A stretch of 64,000 nt of DNA from Seiridium cupressi (taxonomy: Eukaryota > Ascomycota > Sordariomycetes > Amphisphaeriales > Sporocadaceae), in contig JARVKI010000045.1 in assembly GCA_036674765.1 (NCBI GenBank), positions 274,052 through 338,051 of the forward strand. The letters are read 5' to 3'. Positions within the stretch are counted from its first letter, which is position 1; each line of letters starts with the position of its first letter. Below the pieces are notes generated by a model, which worked only from the letters and a program-made list of their open reading frames with translations, was not told the origin of the DNA and made no database searches. The translations under genes were made by a program, and so were the position numbers. Below are positions 11,062 to 21,856 of the stretch, piece by piece.

Positions 11062-12131
11062 ATGCTGGATTACAACACCGCAAATTCAATTGTTCGCTTC
11101 GTGGGCTACATCATGTGTGGACTCGTGGTCACGGTATTTGTTAACGTACTCTGGCAACAGCTTCCGCGCAAGAGGTCAGAGCCGCCTCTGGTCTTCCATA
11201 TGTTACCATTCTTTTGTAACGCCTTCTAATATGATACCGATCCTTGCAACCTTTATAAGAATTGCCAGATAAAATACGGGGATGTCTTCACATTTATTCT
11301 TTTCGGCAAGAAGATGACAGTGTATTTGGGCGTCGACGGCAATGAATTCATCCTTAAAGGCAAGCTACAAGACGTCCATGCCGAGGAAATCTATTCACCA
11401 TTAACCACTCCGGTATTCGGTAGCGGCATTATCTACGATTGTCCAAATTCAAAGCAGATAGAACAGAAGAAGTTCGTCAAATTCAGCCTCACCCAAGTTG
11501 CTCTTGAGTCATACGTCCCCCTCATCGAGACCGAAGTCCTCGACTATCTTAAGTCTCATGTCAAAGGTCCGAAGGGAAGACTGAATATATACAATCATGT
11601 CCGAAATCACTATATTCACTCAACAAGCTACCATTTCTGAAGAACGTTGTAAAGGAGACTCTGCGAGTCCATTCCTCCATCCAGTCTCTCATGGGTAAAG
11701 TCATGAAACCTTTACAGGTACCTAACAGCGAGTATGCCATTACTCCTGACACGATACTGGTGACATCGCCCATCGTATCGCATCTAAGCGAAGGGTATGT
11801 CCCTACGCCGAGGTCTGGGATCCTCATCGCTGGGACGATCGGGTGGAGACGGAAGCAGAAGAAGATATCGTCGACTACGGCTATGGTGCTATGAAAAAAA
11901 GGAACTAGAAATTCTTACTTGCCCTTTGGAGCTGACCGTCACCGCTGCATCGGAGAGAAATTTGCTTACGTCAATTTTGTCACTATTATCCTTACAATGG
12001 TCCGGAATTTGAAGCTTAGCACACTCGATGGTAAATCTTCGATACCGCCTCCAGACTGTTCTTCTCTGTTTTTTCCGCCTCCGCTGTCTGCAGAGATTCT
12101 CTGGGAACGTCGTTCGTCCGATTGTATTTGA
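11062..12131 (+). pseudogene. cyp51: sterol 14-alpha-demethylase (CYP51) paralogue, pseudogene
   Basis: CYP51 removes the 14-alpha methyl of lanosterol/eburicol in ergosterol synthesis at the ER. Here the N-terminal anchor (from ATG 11062), [46 protein letters not shown] and QKKFVKFSL are clear CYP51 text, as are KETLRVHSS (ExxR), DYGYGAM and the haem loop LPFGADRHRCIGEKFAYVN. Damage: TAA at 11227-11229 (codon 56); a frameshift near 11596; a junction near 11620 where text jumps from SEITIFT straight to [13 protein letters not shown], losing roughly 170 residues including the I-helix; a frameshift near 11795; and one in the A-tract near 11893. The protein cannot be functional. RIP bias is not apparent, so decay was by indels. 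Confidence 0.9.
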
Positions 12132-12539
12132 GTTAAAGAGAGGCAACTTTTCAGATTTCTAACAAAGGTTAGTGTTATGCAGAAATATCTTGCGCGTATT
12201 ATGCAACTAGGCATATCACGAATTCAAGATACCATCTACAATAATTTCCAAAGTAATAATTGTTGATAATATCAAACCTGCTGACAATTATCTATAAGCT
12301 GAAAGTTGAGAGTGGTATAAAACTACGACGGTAGAGACCTTGGCATTGCTATAATAACCAAAGCCTGCCATTCTCTAGATCCGGTTCGCACCACTTTATT
12401 ATGAGGGCTATGCCCGCAATTCAACCCTCTCTCCGAGCATCCAGCTCCGTAGATTCATTGAGTGCCGATCATGGCCATAACCTTGACAGCCCTCGTTCTC
12501 GTTGTCCAATCCGAATCCTTTCTGCGGCTATACACATGC
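12132..12539. other. intergenic, 3' flank of siderophore transporter
   Basis: No gene was recognised between the CYP51 relic and the convergently placed transporter stop codon. Confidence 0.6.
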
Positions 12540-14453
12540 TTAGAATAACATGCCCTTGACTTGCGCAACCTTTTTGAGATCGATATTTCTTATCAGGAGC
12601 ATCCAAATGAGCGCCAGGCTCATGACTCCAACTCCAGCAGCAAGCATTCTTGTTTGAGCATAGCCATATGCATCTTGTATTGCCACTCTAGCTTCAGTTC
12701 CGACAGCGTAGCTTAGCTGGATATCAATATCCTCATAAATGGCGTCCAAGTTTGGTAGTTCGTCGGCTGGCAGATACCTTGCAAGGGCATCTTGGAACGT
12801 GTTTGTCCATATCGCGCCAGAGATGGTGTTTCCCATAGCATCACCAACAGTTCCAACGACGTTGAGCAGAGCAAGGACTGTGGCGATGTGCTGGTGGTCA
12901 ACAGCAGCCAGAATAGCCAGCTGCTCGATGATGATGAAGATACTTCCACCGATGGAAATGAAGACCTGGCACATGACAAGGAACCCTACGGACTGATTAG
13001 GTCGTCGGAAGTAGATCATCAAGCCTTGTGCGAAGATATAGAGCGGAACAGCGATGTATAGAAGCCACTTGAATCGGCCAGTTTTGCTGATGAGGACTCC
13101 GATGATAAGCAAAAGCACGCCAGAAACCACATCAAAAGTGTTGCTGACGTATCCGGCTTCGGACGGGCTCAAATCGTTGACCACCTGTAAGAACGAGGTA
13201 AAGTAGTTGGCCCAGCAGTAATACGAGATCTGGTATGTTGCATCCAGCAAACATGCGCCAATCACAGTCCGGTTCTTGATCAGACCAAATTTGAGCATTG
13301 GCACTGGCGCCACAAATGTCTCGTAAATAATGAACACGAAGAGCATGACGAACCCAACCACGATCATGGCAATAATGTATCCCGATGACCAGCCGTCGGG
13401 CGCAGAGTCAGCGATATCGAACGGGAGCAGGAATATAACCAGGCCGACAGAGAATAAGAAAACACCGAGCACTGATATAATTTAGCATTCCATCTCATTG
13501 ATCTCAACACTTGCATGACTTACCGTCAAACTCCACAATGTAAAACCAGATACTCGCAAGTATGCCCCGGTTGTTCTTCTCCCTGACTACAGCGCCCTGC
13601 TTTTGAGCTTTTCGAAGGTTGAACTTCAACACAAAAAACAACGGTGAAGCTACTACCGGAAAGATAATGGCGAAGGCGCCGAAACCCCATCGCCAGCTCA
13701 CATCGTTCAAGAAATCCTCCGCCGCTTTAGGGCCTGCAAAAGCCGTAATGATGTATGGTGAAGACGTAAAAGCATACGCTAAGCCTCGATTCTTCAGCTT
13801 GGACGCATCGGCAGTGATGACGTCTACGCAATACGTCATGCCTCCGAAACCAATGGAGTAAAATACCTGGTGACGCAGATCGTCAATCCCGAATTCTGAC
13901 TCAGGGGAATTTCTGAATGGAGAGGTGAGACTTACGTATGCGGCACAGAATGTGGCAAGACCATTGCTCACCGCCATGAGGATAAGGCCCAGAGTTGCAA
14001 AAAACGTCATGGCGGCGAATCCCTCCGCTCGGCCCCAAACATCAAGGACCTTAGCCAATGGAATATAAACTGCTGCTGACAAAGCATACGCGACAACGTA
14101 TATGACTGTCAAAAGCGAGTGCGTTTCGAAGTCGCTGGTCGCGTATGGAATCAGGGTCCCGAGAATCGTTGACTGGAAAGCATTGACAAAATAGAGGAAC
14201 CAGATACTACGACCCAAGATTAGCCCCAGGCTGCACCAGCAAATTTATAGAGTGATCCGGGAGTACCGTACTTCACGAAGACTGCGATGAGCGCATTCCT
14301 AGACCAACTCAAAGTAACTGCTTCAACATCTTGAACACCACGTTGCGTCTCGGGATTGGGGAGTTCCAACTCTGGTTTCTCAATCTCGGGCTCAGCAGTG
14401 TTGATGGCACCGTCAGTCGTATCAGTCGTCTTGTTCTCCGCTATCTCGTTCAT
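12540..14453 (-). CDS. siderophore-iron transporter (MFS, SIT family)
   Basis: The 575-residue predicted protein imports ferric siderophores by proton symport across the plasma or vesicle membrane. Four exons: 14453-14272, 14206-13936, 13866-13524 and 13471-12540. The introns are 65, 69 and 52 bp with GT-AG ends, and the total is a multiple of three. Diagnostic SIT text includes GVQDVEAVTLSW, YFVNAFQSTI, IPLAKVLDVWGRAEGF, YSIGFGGMTYCVDVITADAS, NRGLAYAFTSSPYIITAFAG, WFYIVEFD, DSAPDGWSSGYIIAMI, DATYQISYYCWANYFTSFLQVV, and the loop DELPNLDAIYED..QLSYAVGTEARVAIQDAYGYAQ. The acidic soluble N-terminus (~60 residues) is normal for the family. It is transcribed away from the SidJ-type esterase through a shared upstream region with two SreA-type motifs, so iron repression is likely (inference). 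The transported siderophore is unknown. Confidence 0.93.
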
Positions 14454-14935
14454 GGCGGCAAAGTCTCAGTTGTTGTTCCACGTTGAATATGGCGGATTGG
14501 CAGAGTAGATGCGCACGGGGTTAGCCAGGATATAAATCATGTCTTTTGCTAGGATCCTCTGGGGACGTGTGGGCCATAGATTTGCCAAGGCTTACAGATC
14601 TCCGAGCTCGGATGGTTGCTATAGAAAGCAAGTTGGGGCTCTGGTCGGCCGCTGTTGCCGGTCTGGCTTCAAGCTTTCTCTCTGGACCATACGATAATAA
14701 GTCGGTAAACATGTGAAAAACTTTTCCCTCCATTGCTTGCTAGCCCTGTATAGTCTCTTCTTCGAGCATTACCAAGATTTAGCGCATATAATTCTCGGAA
14801 GGATTAGTTCGGAGCCGAGCCAAGAGGCGCAATACATAAGTAGAACTAGAATCCAGAAGAGAGAAAAGTGTGGAAATTCCGACTGCCAGCTAGAACGAAT
14901 GAGGGCTATCCTTTGCTTCCCGGGAACGAGGAATC

Positions 14936-14944
14936 TTATCAGAT
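14936..14944 (-). promoter_or_regulatory. SreA-type site ATCTGATAA
   Basis: The plus strand reads TTATCAGAT. It is an exact match to ATCWGATAA, about 485 bp upstream of the siderophore transporter start. Confidence 0.5.
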
Positions 14945-15375
14945 CCGTCTTGCCAAGAAGCTAGCACAGTGCTAGGTTGGAGAGCTGGTGGCAGATCAGT
15001 GCGCTCGCTTAGGGTCCATCATGCCACTTGTAAATTTACTTGCTACGTAGTAGATGTTGGCGCCATTTGAATGCAGGTCTTCTGATTTCAGTACAGTTGC
15101 GCCGGTGCCATGATTTATGATGAAAAGCAAAGCTTTCCAGGTAGCGATGTTCAACCGGATTAGTCACCGGCCTCCTGGCACTGTATCACGTCGCATAGGA
15201 TGAAGTTCTCGAAGCAAAGTTTGCTTGGTCTTCAAGCTTTTGCCAAACGCTTGTCGCAAAAAATCACAGAAGCAAGATTACCTCGGATATCGCCTGTCGC
15301 TCACAGGGATGCTCCGTGGGCCACACGTTCAGGGTTCAACGGTGATCCTTTCAATGGGGCGGCGCTTTTAGTACA

Positions 15376-15384
15376 ATCTGATAA
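15376..15384 (+). promoter_or_regulatory. SreA-type site ATCTGATAA
   Basis: This is an exact match to ATCWGATAA, followed by GATC. It is 920 bp upstream of the transporter and 840 bp upstream of the esterase. Confidence 0.5.
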
Positions 15385-16222
15385 GATCAAATTTCTGCAC
15401 CGGAGTGGATCTCGACGCAAACGGGATTCCCGCAATTGGGTTGAAGGCCGAAATGTTTACGTACAGCCTCTCGACTGAACCACCCGAACGGATTCTTTCG
15501 GCGTACCTAGACCTTGTTGTCCAATGAGAGTGCCACCGGGGCCAGCCTAGTAAGGCTGGATCCGGCCAGTCCCTCCGCCATCCACTTCCCAGATGATGGA
15601 GTGCTTGGGCCAAGCCCTCCCAAAATATCTGCACACATGCCTTGAGCAGCTCGTCTCACAGCGTGGACGACGAGTCATTGATCGAGCCATAGACCTTCCA
15701 AGTCACGGAGCGTCATCACGCAGGTTTTGGGCGTCAAGCGTGTGATCCAAGAGCCCGCGTGATCCAACTCAACCATCCAGTCATGGAAGAACAGCCATCT
15801 TAAAATTCGGGAAGGATTGATACGAGTCGGTAAAGAGAGAAAACTGAACGTCGGAGCTTGTCTCCATGCTGGACTCGCCCTAGACGATGAAAACCGGCGT
15901 CGGCCGTTCTCGCAACGTGTGCCGACCGGGATAATAACAACAACACCAGCTACCTAGACCACTCCCAAAGCTCCAACCTACAAGCACGCAAATTCGAGTT
16001 TTGGAAGCCAATCAGGTTGTGCAAGAGAATCTGATTAGATTGTTGCCCTGATAACAGAAGATTTCGTGGGCGCTTTCATTGGCGCTATTGTAGTCACCCC
16101 TGCTGATTATGGGATTCAGAACGTGTGGAACCGATTTTTCGTGCAAAGGTGTAGACCCGCTGTACTTGGGTAGTAACGTGATGCACAAACTTACTGTCCA
16201 CCATCACGGCCTCACCTGAAAG

Positions 16223-17419
16223 ATGTCCGAAGAAATCTGCATCAGTCCCGGGATTTCTCTAGGACTCAATATTCATCTGCCCGTCAGCATGGGATCCAAG
16301 TTCTGGCCCAAATGGGGCTTACCAGGTATTCTGCATCACTACGTACGTTATTTCTCTCTGTATGGAACGTGTCCTGTGACTGGAAATACCACAGTGACTG
16401 ACGTCTACCACCTCAAGACCGAGAGCCTCGTCACGTTCGAATACACTTCGCATGCGACTAGCCAGCCTCATAGCATCATATTCGTTGGGGGCTTGAGCGA
16501 TGGGCTCGGTACATCATCCTTCACATCTGATATTGTGGAGGCTTTGCAAGGAACTCGATGGTCATTCTTCACGCTGAATCTCACTTCATCCTATCAGTCA
16601 TGGGGTCTTGGGCATCTAGACAGGGACACCGACGAGATTGCGCAATGCATACGATATGTCATGGAGTACAAGACAGCTATATTTGGCGGAGATGCCAAGG
16701 TCGTTCTTGTGGGCCATTCCACCGGGAGCCAGTGCGTACTGCATTACCTGTGCCAGCCAAACCCCCATACGAGTGTTCCAGTTTTTGATCCCGATCTCGA
16801 ACACGAGAGACGCCTTGCAGTAGACGGAGCAATCATGCTAGCACCAATCTCAGACAGGGAAGCCATCCACTCGGTCCTCGACGAGGGAATTGGGGATAAC
16901 TCCGCCGGGGAGTGTCGTAAAGTGTACGACGAGTTGATAGGAATCGCCAAGAAAGCGATTTGCCAGGACAAAAAGTGGGATACCATCTTACCCTTGTCTC
17001 TGACGTCTCAGCTCGGTTACGGGCCTACCACTCCCATCAGTGCTAGACGCTTTCTTAGCCTCGCCAGTCCAGATAGCCCTCAGTCTCCTGGAGAAGATGA
17101 TTATTTCAGTGCGGATCTCAGCGATGAACAGCTTTCAACCACTTTCGGGGCAATACAGCAGAGGGCCTTGCTGAAAAATAAGTTGATGGTTGCACCTTCA
17201 GGTGCGGATCAAGCAGTGCCGGCGTGGATTGACAAGGAAAGGAACCTCTCCCGGTGGGAAACATCAACCGATCACAACGGCAAGTTTCGCTTTTGGGACC
17301 AAAAGCACAGTGGAGTGATCCCCGGTGCTTCTCATGCGTTCAGCAATGATGATCAAGCTGAGCCACGGAGGATTCTTGCCGAAAGAGTCATAAGTTTTTT
17401 ACAAATCATTGAAAGCTGA
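16223..17419 (+). CDS. sidJ: DUF1749 alpha/beta hydrolase, SidJ-type siderophore esterase
   Basis: The intronless ORF gives 398 residues. It is an alpha/beta hydrolase of the DUF1749 family, the family of Aspergillus fumigatus SidJ, which hydrolyses fusarinine/TAFC breakdown products inside the cell to release iron. Visible: a hydrophobic strand and loop SIIFVGGLSDGLGT (84-97), the nucleophile elbow VLVGHSTGSQ with Ser166, SGADQAVP (Asp329 as likely acid) and PGASHAF (His371). An insert rich in Ser, Pro and acidic residues (about 280-305) is a surface loop. The neighbour is a siderophore importer, and the shared promoter has SreA-type sites, so import and hydrolysis appear co-regulated. DUF1749 membership is firm. 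The substrate is inferred from context and could be another ester. Confidence 0.8.
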   Translation: MSEEICISPGISLGLNIHLPVSMGSKFWPKWGLPGILHHYVRYFSLYGTCPVTGNTTVTDVYHLKTESLVTFEYTSHATSQPHSIIFVGGLSDGLGTSSFTSDIVEALQGTRWSFFTLNLTSSYQSWGLGHLDRDTDEIAQCIRYVMEYKTAIFGGDAKVVLVGHSTGSQCVLHYLCQPNPHTSVPVFDPDLEHERRLAVDGAIMLAPISDREAIHSVLDEGIGDNSAGECRKVYDELIGIAKKAICQDKKWDTILPLSLTSQLGYGPTTPISARRFLSLASPDSPQSPGEDDYFSADLSDEQLSTTFGAIQQRALLKNKLMVAPSGADQAVPAWIDKERNLSRWETSTDHNGKFRFWDQKHSGVIPGASHAFSNDDQAEPRRILAERVISFLQIIES

Positions 17420-18350
17420 TAGCAATTTATCATAACGAGAATTATATCGTTGATATCATCGATTTGGGGTTCGAGTAGACGTGGGAGGAACAAAACGGAC
17501 TGGGGTTGCTGAGACTGTTTGCCGCTTCGACTGCATCAACCCCAAAATCCAATTCTTTATCGAGTAAAGGATGAAGAAAATTGATTCAAGTTTGTGTTTC
17601 ATTCGAAACCGCTGTCGCGCTGTTTAGTGGAGTTTGCAGCCTGCGGTAACATCATTGGCAGCCTCGCCGCTACTTGCCCAGTCAATCGGTTCACGCCAGA
17701 ACATGGTATAGGCAAAGTCCATCTTATAGGAGGATTTACCAGACAGCAATATATCACGGTAGTGAAGTGTTCCATTACTCAAGCTCGACAACTACTTAAT
17801 CTTTTGGTGTACTACTATGGTGTACTACTATCCTGCAAATTATACATTATACGACCTGGTTGATTGGATTCCCACTGCTCATGGTGGCAGACACTGGACT
17901 TTGAAAATCAATATCATTTGAAAAGTGCCACAGACCATGATCAAGTCAAGGACAACTCTTCCAACATTATATTATACTATGGACATGTGCTGGAGTGGTT
18001 GCCTACAATTATGGACCATGGCGTGGGCCTATCTCATTGAATACATATACGCGACTTTCAACCTTGCTACCACGTCCTTGGCTACAGTGTCACTATAAAG
18101 AATATTTAGTGCAATTTACCGGCTGAGAACTATGGAATAACTTTAACTTTAATCTGGCACAATTTCCATCCCGAATTTTACCTCCATACAAGCTACAGTT
18201 AACAGTCAACCTCAACACATACTTGTTATAGAAGTTGGGACGATCAAGTAGTTATTTAGGTTTACCCTATATATTATACGTATGAGTGCATCATATGCGG
18301 AATGGATACAATACAATTGAACTCGGAAACATAACCCGACATCGTGTTAC
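17420..18350. other. intergenic, no gene seen
   Basis: This is the region between convergent 3' ends of the esterase and the S58 peptidase. It has one exact 13-bp tandem duplication at 17806-17831 and nothing else recognised. Confidence 0.6.
17806..17831 (+). repeat. 13-bp tandem duplication
   Basis: Two exact copies of GGTGTACTACTAT lie side by side in non-coding DNA. Confidence 0.8.
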
Positions 18351-19738
18351 TTATTGAACTCTGTGCTTATGCAGCAACTCACGCACCCTCTCAACTTCTA
18401 AAGATTTGTGTAAAGTCCCGTCAACGGCCTTGATGTCTTCACCTTGACATAAAGAGTTTAGAATGGCCTCTTCCGTTGCCTCGGCTGTTGCCACAAAGAG
18501 AGCGTCAATCGAACTATGCACAACTGTCTCAATAGTCTGTGTCTCTACAGAACGTCGAAACCCCGCGCCACTAACTTGTCCGGCAGGGGCTGAAGGTCGG
18601 CCGCCTGCGGTGCTGACAGTGTGTGGATCAGGTCTTTGCCACTGATGCTTCATCAAAACCTGTGGCGCACATTGTTCCGAGCTCGATAGTGCGATGATGA
18701 TGTCGCCTGAGGAGTTATATCCTGTTCCCAGACCACCGACAGCCGAGACGCCCAGCGAAGCACGGGCGGCAATTCGCTTCAGCTGATGTGGCAGCAAAGG
18801 TGCATTGGTAACAACGCAGACGAGAATGCCTAAATTTGTATGAACACCGAGCTCAAAAAGTTATTATAGAAGAAGGAACAGGCTAGACGTACTGCCTTCA
18901 GACCCTGTTCGGTCTGTACGGTCCGGTATATCGGTGATTTCGCCTTGCGCATTCTGCACCTCGTCGCGGATTAGTAGTTTCCCAATAGGCACACCGCCAA
19001 TGTGCAGCATTGACTTCTGTCCGTAGTTGGTCTGCACCAGCACTCCCACAACGAAATCCTCATTGTCTTCTCCCGCCCTGGGCACAAGACGGCTGCTGGT
19101 GCCGGTGCCTCCTTTATGGCCCATGCACAGCATACCGGCCCCACCACCATGGCCTCCCTCGCGAACCTGCGGACTTTGGCCGGCATCTTTGATCGCTTCA
19201 ATGATCTGATCGTAGCTCATCGTTGACTTGAAAGCGTGGATATCAGTGTTGCCGCCACCCCATGTCTCGCCGACTACTGGCCAGCCATGATGAGAATACA
19301 TGGCCTCGACACTCTCATTTAACTTGCGAGACGTCTCGAAGCTATAATTCGTGAGTGCTTGATAGACTGCTCCGCAAGACATTGAATCCGTAAAGGCGAC
19401 CGGCTAAATCAGTGCAATCAGTTAGTTAGTGGAAATTGATGAAAACTTAATTTGGTGACACATACCGAACTCGTGAATCCCCAATCTTGGATGAAATGAG
19501 TTCCGGTCATCTCACCTCCACCGTTCAGAGTATGGATTGCGGCATACGAGGGCTGAAGCCGTGTCCCCTCTGCACCACGAGGATAAATTAAAGTCACGCC
19601 GACGTGAATGCCCTCTTCGTCGTTGTGGATGGTCTTCTGGCCAACTTGCACTCCAGGAACGTCCAATATGGAGTTCTGGGCGCCTGGAGTATAATAACCT
19701 GGGCCGTAGCCAAGATCCCGAATGCGGGGACGAACCAT
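18351..19738 (-). CDS. P1/S58 family aminopeptidase (DmpA-like)
   Basis: The 420-residue prediction belongs to the DmpA / beta-peptidyl aminopeptidase family: N-terminal nucleophile hydrolases that self-cleave and remove N-terminal residues from small peptides or amides. Exons: 19738-19466, 19403-18893 and 18829-18351 (introns 62 and 63 bp, phases consistent). Family text: RPRIRDLGYGPG, NSILDVPGVQVGQKTIH, GVTLIYPRG, TLNGGGEMTGTHFIQDWGF, HGWPVVGETWGGGNTDI, EGGHGGGAGMLCMGHKGGTGTSS, VGVLVQTNYG, and after the cleavage site ILVCVVTNAPLLPHQLKRIAARASLG, SSGDIIIALS. The expected nucleophile is Ser262 in EGSILV, and its codon is split by intron 2. No signal peptide, so it is probably cytosolic. Substrate unknown. 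Confidence 0.9.
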
Positions 19739-21508
19739 GGTCGAGTTGCGAAGCTTCCTGAAGAGGCTCAGGTCAAAATGAAGATGGAAAATGAAGAATG
19801 CGCTAATCGTACTTTAATTGGTTGCATCCGACAAGTAGCTAACTTTTTCCATCGATCCATTTACTGGATTTTATAGTTTTCCAAGGGCTCTTAGATCCGG
19901 ACTATACCCTGTCTCAACGCCAACTCTAATAGGGGAGTGATAGGCGTAGATATGTAAGCTAGCGTGGTGAATCATTCTGAATCACTCAGCCCGTTGGATG
20001 ATTCTCTCTTCAAAATCTGGCAGCGTCATCTGCCGGATACCGACTTCCTAAAATTCTCACCTATATCCATCGATACGGTTACCCGTGAGCATCAAAGACC
20101 GACTACTGAGTCACGTCTCGGCAGGTGATCTTCCTGGTCACTACGAGCAAACCTAGCTTTGCTGTACCCCGCTCATACAGGCCTCAACTGTGTTCCGCGG
20201 GGTGATAGTACACTCTGGAGCACTGTCGAAGGCAACAGGACATACGCAATTGATGCTCAAGCTTGGCATAGAACAGTCGACACTATACGACCCTGAACTA
20301 TTTGCAGGTGTCCTGTACTGACTTGTCGCTAAAGTGTATTGTATCAATGAGCCTGAAGCGGCTTAGTTGATATTATGGAACTCAGAGTCTGTCCGCTAAT
20401 GGGCCACCCACCCACTGGCTCGGCCTTGAAAACCGCTGATGCCAGGCGTCACAAACGTAGGCCTTGATTTGTACCCACACTTCCTCAAGCCATCAGTGGT
20501 TAATTCAAATAACTTATAATATGACGTAACGGTATGTTTCCGATATTCGCGCAATCGTATTTCGATGCCAAAGGCTGATTTTGGAAATTGTGGCATTCTA
20601 GGATGTTAAGAGGGCACTGTTAAATGTTAGATTTAGGCCTAAGGTGGGCGCTCGGACTGTTTCATTCCATGCTAATGGCGCATTTAGCGGTCATTGGAGA
20701 ATACTAGAAATTGCAGTGAAAACTGACCAAGATAATGTAGAGTTCGTGGCCAGCAGTTGCAAAGAGATGCTAGACGCAGACAGATCCGGACAGTTTGAAG
20801 CACACCCTACTTCCACAAACGAATAGCTTAGGATCAACGATGTAGACTGGACCGACAGGCTAACTAAAGCATGAAATGTCTCCACTTCTGGAGATGATAC
20901 AACAAACTGAACCTGATGGACGAAATTCGAAGGGTCGGCCCTCTAGTGGGTAGACGGGACCAACTACGGCCGATTCCCTGCTGAAATTATATATGATTAG
21001 AACGATTGTGCCGCCCTTTGCACTCGCATTCACACTAACTCTATGGAACTGTGATCTAAATCTTAGTAGTCTATTGTCACAGATCGGCATGATGCAGACG
21101 ATGGTGTACCCAGACCTATGATGCAAGAAGTCGTTCAATTTTTGAAGGTGCGCTCCGTCACATTTACCACTATATGGCCGGCTTCAATCTCTCACGTGTG
21201 TAACAGTAGCCTACTCGGTTGGCACTGCTTACCTGCAGCAGCGGAAACTGCTCGGGCAATCATCTTGACGGCCGCGATGGCGATGGATTATCCCCACGGC
21301 AGTGGTGCAGCGGACGAGCCTATCCCAAACCAAATCCATCATCGGATCCTTCGAGTAGACGCTAGTCGTGGTGTATGAGCAACGGGTCGAACACATAACT
21401 CAGCATCATTACCAAAGACTACTGCCGAATGCATAAATCTCAAAATATCACGATTCTTTTCCCCCGAAATTAATGCCACGAAAGTTTTATACTTATAAGA
21501 CCCACTAT
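19739..21508. other. intergenic, no gene seen
   Basis: About 1.8 kb containing the peptidase promoter. No ORF with protein-like content and no recognisable RNA gene was found. Confidence 0.55.
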
Positions 21509-21577
21509 TGTTAAGGATTACTAGATACAGGTAGTTTAGTCTTGAGCTAATTTAGACTTCTATGTACTAAATTAACA
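21509..21577 (+). repeat. short LTR-like sequence of a Copia-type element
   Basis: It starts TGTTAAGG and ends ATTAACA, so TGTTAA and TTAACA form a terminal inverted pair as in LTRs, and it directly abuts a primer binding site. At 69 bp it is short for an LTR and may be internally deleted. No second copy was found in the window. Confidence 0.45.
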
Positions 21578-21589
21578 TGGTATCGGAGC
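21578..21589 (+). other. primer binding site for initiator tRNA-Met (Copia relic)
   Basis: TGGTATCGGAGC differs by one base from TGGTATCAGAGC, the widespread Copia-type primer binding site complementary to initiator tRNA-Met. Its position right after the TTAACA end supports an LTR retrotransposon fragment. No gag-pol text follows. Confidence 0.5.
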
Positions 21590-21856
21590 GGCGTTTCTCC
21601 TTACTTGACTGCACGAAACTCGCTCTATATTACCAGTCACGAGTAGTTAGGGGCGTTTGACAATTTTTCAAGGGGCGTGTGATTGGAATTAAATAAACAC
21701 TTCGTGTTCTTAATGTACTGGCCGAATTGGATGTAGCTAAATCATGAAGTTACTAGCTACTCCCAAAAGCAATGGATGAATACTGGTGTTTGGAGGTTAG
21801 ACAGTCTTTTATCATAACTAGTAAAGTTTTTGAGCTCTGCGTTATGATCTTGTCCG

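Larger units (their letters stand above)
14454..16222. promoter_or_regulatory. divergent promoter of siderophore transporter and esterase
   Basis: A 1.77 kb non-coding stretch separates the two divergent start codons. It holds two exact matches to ATCWGATAA (14936-14944 and 15376-15384), a near match (ATCTGATTA, near 16028), and further single GATA cores, for example near 14691 and 16051. ATCWGATAA is the element described for the iron-responsive GATA repressor SreA in Aspergillus. With uniform base frequencies about 0.03 exact matches are expected in this length. Confidence 0.55.
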
